Assembly: GCF_026151205.1 (NCBI RefSeq)
Contig: NW_026971990.1
Span: 1-10,237, forward strand
Direction: 5' to 3'
DNA length: 10,237 nt
DNA from: Bolinopsis microptera
Taxonomy: Eukaryota; Ctenophora; Tentaculata; Lobata; Bolinopsidae
How positions within the stretch are numbered: the first letter of the stretch is position 1; the number at the start of each line of letters is the position of its first letter. The notes beneath the pieces were generated by a model, which was not told the DNA's origin, made no database searches, and saw only the letters and a list, made by a program, of their open reading frames with translations. A program made the position numbers and the translations under genes. Of the stretch, positions 7,237 through 10,237 are shown one piece after another.

Positions 7237-9111
7237 TCAAACTTGCTTATGGGCCCAATACTTCAGAAATTTAGCAAGTCGAATAACACCGCTTGTATTG
7301 AGGTGACAGTTATCAGATATTTTTGCAGATGGTCTGGCAAAATAAAATTCTTTCCTGAATCCACTTCTATTATAGTTAAATAAATTATGGGTGCTAATGT
7401 AATTAAAACAAGAATCTTTGCTACACATATCCTTAATAACCTTATTCAGCTCTGCCACAACATCATTGCGGCCTTTTGTACTCCTGGGAAGAATATTGAG
7501 AACATTGATTGTTGCATTCGGATACACTGACTTGAGATAATTTAAGAGATTACTAATGTCACCCGCTGCATCCTTCAGTGACTTTGAGCCAAAATAGACT
7601 GTGTTCACATTATTAGTTCCTGTCATAATATAAATAATAGATGGGGATGGAACGGAGTGTAGGTCAGTTTTTAGTTTATTTAACATTACTTTGGCATCAG
7701 CCCCAGGATAAAACAGTTTACTAGCACTAACAGTGGACGATGATATCTTGTCCGCATCAAGAAACCTGAACATAGAGCTGCTTATGAATAGGACAGACTT
7801 TTGTGAAGCTTTGGCTGGCTGTTTGCAAACTGAGAGTGCAGGTGAAGAAGAGTCTGTCAGTTTGTGTCCTGAATGAGGGATGGGTGGGGGCGGTGAACGC
7901 AGACCAAACTCAGTTGACTGAGTGATCCTAGGGGGCTTCATCAGTCTTAGGGTGATGCTGATCCGGGGTTCATCACACATTTCGTCTGGCAGTATCTCAT
8001 GTTGAAAGTCAGCCTGAGACAATTTGGACATGATGAAGACATCTCCATGCTGAAGCTGCACAGAGCCCACAACTTCATTGCTGCCGTTTGATTTAATTTG
8101 CAGTGTTCTCGTCGCACCAAGTGAAATGGTTACAATATCAGAGTGTTCTACAATACATGATTCAGAATCGCTATGAGCTGGCATGAACTCTGCTCCAGTT
8201 TCATATAGATTGACGAGAATACTATTGTGTCTGAAATTGGGTAATATCACATTAATGTAGGAGCTGAGTTTAGCAAGGTAGGAATCATTGTGTACACTTT
8301 TTGGGTCATGTGTTGCACCTGAATACTCATAGGGAAAGTCACCAAAATAAACCGATTTCCTGTTTTTAAAACCGTGACTGAACTCAAGTTCTTCCATTAA
8401 TAGATCAAGTGAAAATTTAGAGAATGGACCATCATCTAGTAGGGTAACTGGTTTCACTGGTGATGGGGAACAAGTTACAGATATATTCATTGGCCCCGGT
8501 GTTATAGGATCGTAGACAGGGGCAGGGACCAAGTTTGGATATTTGTCTCTGGGCTTAGGGGTGTTGATCCGTGATTCACCAGTAGCAGTAGATACAGGGA
8601 GATCAGACACATCATCCTCGTCTGCCATAACCTCGTTAACAACAATCTCACTGATAACAATCTCGTTTCCAACAACCTCCTGTGGAACAACCTTGTCCAC
8701 GACATCGTTGTCAACAAACAAACTGTCCGATACAACATCTTCCACAACAATGTCATCTACATCAAACGCTTCTACTTGATTGATAACAACGTGTGACTGA
8801 GGGGTAATGGTTATGATCTCACATTCAATCTCCTCTGATAAGTTCGGCAGCAAATTTTCACACTTAAAACTCTGTTCTTGTATTTGAGTTTGATCTGATA
8901 TGAGACTATCATTGTACTGAGCAATGAGATCACTAGTTCTGATAATTTCATTCAATAAAGACAACTTTTTTTCTAAAAAGTCAATCTTGATGTCTTTTGA
9001 CAGACAATTGTTACAGTTCTCTGATTTTTCAGACTGGAATGAAAAGTTCAAATGTTCTAAAGGGCGCTCACAAAAGTGGAGACTAATGTCTGAGCTCTGA
9101 TTATTTGACAT
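7237..9111 (-). CDS. ORF1 protein: AlkB-like 2OG-Fe(II) dioxygenase fused to SGNH hydrolase
   Basis: This 624-aa protein starts at an ATG with A at -3. In order: an N-terminus with NCNNC (32-36) and a short heptad-like helix (~40-60); a Val/Asp/Glu pentad repeat (123-162); a proline-rich linker (~185-222); an AlkB-like domain (~229-393) with YFGDFPYEYSG (255-265), NLYETG (301-306), the iron ligands H313-x-D315 and H371 (FQHEILP), GDVFIMS (356-362), and the 2-oxoglutarate arginine pattern R383-x5-R389 in PRISITLR; a second proline stretch (405-413); and an SGNH domain (~438-618) with block I VLFISSSMFRFLD, block III MTGTNN (N500/N501) and block V SDNCHLN (D600, H603). SGNH esterase domains in ORF1 are established for CR1/L2 LINEs, whose ORF1 proteins form RNPs. 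The AlkB domain most resembles ALKBH2/3-type nucleic-acid demethylases, and removal of alkyl groups from element RNA or DNA is inference. No RRM or CCHC is seen. Confidence 0.92.
   Translation of the reverse strand: MSNNQSSDISLHFCERPLEHLNFSFQSEKSENCNNCLSKDIKIDFLEKKLSLLNEIIRTSDLIAQYNDSLISDQTQIQEQSFKCENLLPNLSEEIECEIITITPQSHVVINQVEAFDVDDIVVEDVVSDSLFVDNDVVDKVVPQEVVGNEIVISEIVVNEVMADEDDVSDLPVSTATGESRINTPKPRDKYPNLVPAPVYDPITPGPMNISVTCSPSPVKPVTLLDDGPFSKFSLDLLMEELEFSHGFKNRKSVYFGDFPYEYSGATHDPKSVHNDSYLAKLSSYINVILPNFRHNSILVNLYETGAEFMPAHSDSESCIVEHSDIVTISLGATRTLQIKSNGSNEVVGSVQLQHGDVFIMSKLSQADFQHEILPDEMCDEPRISITLRLMKPPRITQSTEFGLRSPPPPIPHSGHKLTDSSSPALSVCKQPAKASQKSVLFISSSMFRFLDADKISSSTVSASKLFYPGADAKVMLNKLKTDLHSVPSPSIIYIMTGTNNVNTVYFGSKSLKDAAGDISNLLNYLKSVYPNATINVLNILPRSTKGRNDVVAELNKVIKDMCSKDSCFNYISTHNLFNYNRSGFRKEFYFARPSAKISDNCHLNTSGVIRLAKFLKYWAHKQV
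8626..8745 (-). repeat. 15-bp (5-residue) coding repeat in ORF1, eight units
   Basis: Residues 123-162 divide into eight pentads (VEDVV, SDSLF, VDNDV, VDKVV, PQEVV, GNEIV, ISEIV, VNEVM). On the + strand the units recur as aacaatctc/aacaacctc-like 15-mers. The pattern is acidic residue followed by two aliphatics. It expanded at DNA level by slippage and then diverged. Confidence 0.75.
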
Positions 9112-9302
9112 AGTTATATTATCAAGAGTTCAATGTTCAGAAGCACAATAAACACTGTAAACGCAATACCTTCAGTCCAGATAGTAGTTTTGATGAGAAT
9201 AGTTTTAATGAGAAGGAGGAGGATGAGTAATCTTCAAGTACACTCACAGCAGTCCTTTGCACGTCAACACTTACGCTCGTCTATCATATCTCATACCCCA
9301 AT
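9112..9302 (-). promoter_or_regulatory. 5' UTR / presumed internal promoter region of element A
   Basis: About 190 nt lie between the direct repeat and the ORF1 ATG. Full-length LINEs normally carry their promoter here, downstream of the transcription start. I see no TATA box placed convincingly. The - strand begins TGGGGTATGAGATATG, so a short upstream ATG is present near the 5' end. It includes a 15-bp tandem duplication at 9185-9214. The promoter role is from general LINE knowledge, not from a motif. Confidence 0.5.
9185..9214 (-). repeat. 15-bp tandem duplication in the 5' UTR of element A
   Basis: On the + strand tagttttgatgagaa (9185-9199) is followed directly by tagttttaatgagaa (9200-9214), with one mismatch. 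Confidence 0.8.
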
Positions 9303-9317
9303 AAATGTAATAGATTT
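9303..9317. repeat. Candidate target-site duplication, 5' side of element A
   Basis: The sequence aaatgtaatagattt is the partner of 3415-3429 (12 of 15 identical). On the - strand this copy could be read KSITF in parallel with KSNTF of the other copy, as expected if both derive from the same codons of element B. Confidence 0.55.
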
Positions 9318-10066
9318 GTAGTGTTGTAATTAGTTTAAAACTTAGAAGAATAACCGTTAGACTCGTTGCACGGTTTGAAATGTTGATAGCCTCATAAAGG
9401 GAGTATGGGCAGTGGTACTTGATAATCTTAGAGAATTCTAAAATACAGTGATATTTGTACAAGTTTTGAGCCGTAAGAATTTTTAACCTATTAAAAATGG
9501 GTTTTGTATGCTCCTTTTCAAAATGTTTATGGCCTAGTATTTGCATGCCATATGGTCTAGTTCTTGCACATGTTGATTGTTTATCTAGATATGAGTCGAG
9601 ATCACCAAAAAGGATTCTTATACAGTGCTTCTGTGTGATAAAAAGACTATCATTTGACCGTTCTTTGAGGACAACTCCCCAAACACTTATACCATAACTT
9701 AGATGGGATTCAAATAGAGCATTATATATTTTTAAATATAGTTCAGCAGGTATCGAGTGCAGAATTCTACAGATTGCACCAGTCATGGACCTCAGTTTTT
9801 TACGGTTGTAGTGCATGTGGGCAGTCCAGTTTAGCTTACTATCTATAACAACACCTAAGAATTTGGTATCCTTGACTTTAGTGATAACCTTACCATTGAT
9901 GAATATTGATCTAGATTCATCTAGCAGGGTAGCAAATGGTCTAGTCCGTGCACAAGTGTCATCATATTCAGAGGCAGGTTTAAAATGGATGTAGCAGCAT
10001 TTTGACATGTTGATATGAAGTAGATTACATTTCATATAAATCGAGACATGTTTTATTATTTAATTT
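9303..10066 (-). pseudogene. Element B ORF2 remnant: RT C-terminal region of a different LINE family
   Basis: An ATG-to-stop frame of 254 codons runs from 10035 to 9271, but the part below ~9317 belongs to the direct repeat and element A. Recognisable RT-associated stretches, numbered from the ATG, are KCNLLHINMSKCCYIHF (2-18), the post-catalytic motif TKFLGVVIDSKLNW (57-70), YNALFESHLSYGISVWG (104-120), TCARTRPYGMQILG (155-168), HTKPIFNRLKILTAQNLYKYHC (within 176-197) and SLYEAINISNRATS (212-225). Upstream of the ATG the match continues as KHVSIY with a stop in frame at about 10058-10060, so this is a broken copy. The FADD-containing catalytic core is missing. Its continuation (NTFLFNAAKLWN) is at 3241-3433 on the far side of element A. 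It belongs to a family distinct from A. Confidence 0.8.
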
Positions 10067-10237
10067 AGCAGGGTTTTTTGTGGTTTTTATAGGACTGCTT
10101 CACAGTGTGAACAGATTCCAGATTTGTATATTTTTAAACTGATATTTAATAAATAAATGATTAAAAGAACCAATTTTAAATTTGCCATATATGGTAGCCT
10201 TTAGGTCAAAAAATATACCCATAATGCTCACTTAAAA
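10067..10237 (-). other. Mostly unassigned; possible decayed RT motif A of element B
   Basis: On the - strand from 10222 a short frame reads GIFFDLKA, which resembles RT motif A (G-I-F-x-D-L-S-K-A-F-D). It lies only about 60 codons from the KCNLL motif, where about 180 would be expected. If real, the RT centre was deleted. The match is short and could be chance. Nothing else is recognised. Confidence 0.25.

Larger units (their letters stand above)
3430..9302 (-). mobile_element. Element A: nearly complete CR1/L2-type LINE with AlkB-SGNH ORF1
   Basis: The 5'-to-3' order on the - strand is: 5' UTR (9302-9112), ORF1 (9111-7237), spacer (7236-7071), ORF2 (7070-4050), 3' UTR (4049-3459), (TTTA)n tail (3458-3436). 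It sits inside ORF2 of element B, in the same orientation, with imperfect 15-bp direct repeats outside. An EN-RT ORF2 without an RNase H or a terminal zinc knuckle, together with a microsatellite tail and an SGNH-bearing ORF1, places it in the broad CR1/L2/Rex1 group. I cannot assign a named clade without a tree. Both main frames are open over their full domains, so it is recent relative to F1, F2 and B. The end points are set by the direct repeats and are approximate to a few bases. Confidence 0.8.

Noticed and set aside
8502-8779. Overlapping ORFs on both strands within ORF1 (8502-8756 -, 8543-8779 +)
   Set aside because: They are shadows of the ORF1 pentad-repeat region. Repetitive codons keep other frames open, giving low-complexity Thr/Ser- or Leu-rich products.
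9133-9697. + strand ORFs at 9133-9321 and 9497-9697
   Set aside because: The first covers the 5' UTR and the direct repeat. The second is antisense to the element B RT fragment. Neither resembles a protein.
1-10237. tRNA, rRNA, CRISPR, bacterial promoters or ribosome-binding sites
   Set aside because: None was recognised. The content is eukaryotic LINE sequence, so prokaryotic signals are not expected.

Overview
The window looks like repeat-rich, AT-rich, non-coding DNA of an animal, most likely an invertebrate. There are no bacterial operons, no recognisable host gene and no RNA gene. Nearly everything that can be identified is non-LTR retrotransposon (LINE) sequence of the CR1/L2 type (APE-like endonuclease plus reverse transcriptase, short 3' microsatellite tails). 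The species cannot be named from the sequence.

Layout on the + strand. 1-289: unassigned. About 290-1757: decayed 3' part of a LINE on the + strand (copy F1), with an internally deleted, frameshifted ORF2 end and a long 3' UTR. About 1757-2718: a second 5'-truncated relative (copy F2) on the same strand, directly abutting the end of F1. 2719-2992: unassigned, with a palindrome and a doubtful 95-codon ORF. 2993-3429 and 9303 to at least 10066: two halves of an older LINE of a different family (element B, - strand). 3430-9302: a nearly complete LINE (element A, - strand, about 5.9 kb) inserted into ORF2 of element B in the same orientation and flanked by an imperfect 15-bp direct repeat. 10067-10237: mostly unassigned, possibly decayed element B.

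Element A is the main content. Read on the - strand it has a 5' UTR of about 190 nt, ORF1 (624 aa), a 166-nt spacer, ORF2 (1006 aa open frame; APE-like endonuclease, then RT), and a 3' UTR of about 590 nt ending in (TTTA)n. ORF1 is unusual. In place of a recognisable RRM or CCHC nucleic-acid-binding domain it carries a short coiled-coil-like segment, an acidic/valine pentad repeat, a complete AlkB-like 2-oxoglutarate/Fe(II) dioxygenase domain (HxD...H...RxxxxxR all present), and a C-terminal SGNH-type hydrolase domain. An AlkB-SGNH ORF1 suggests that the element's own RNP could reverse alkyl or methyl marks on its RNA or target DNA. That function is inference. ORF2 has all the expected EN and RT catalytic motifs, but no AUG in frame ahead of the endonuclease except one cut off by a single TAG.

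F1, F2 and element A are relatives. They share the ORF2 C-terminus and a conserved 3'-end block (CTAGGGTG..CTGCTAACAG-like), yet end in different short repeats.
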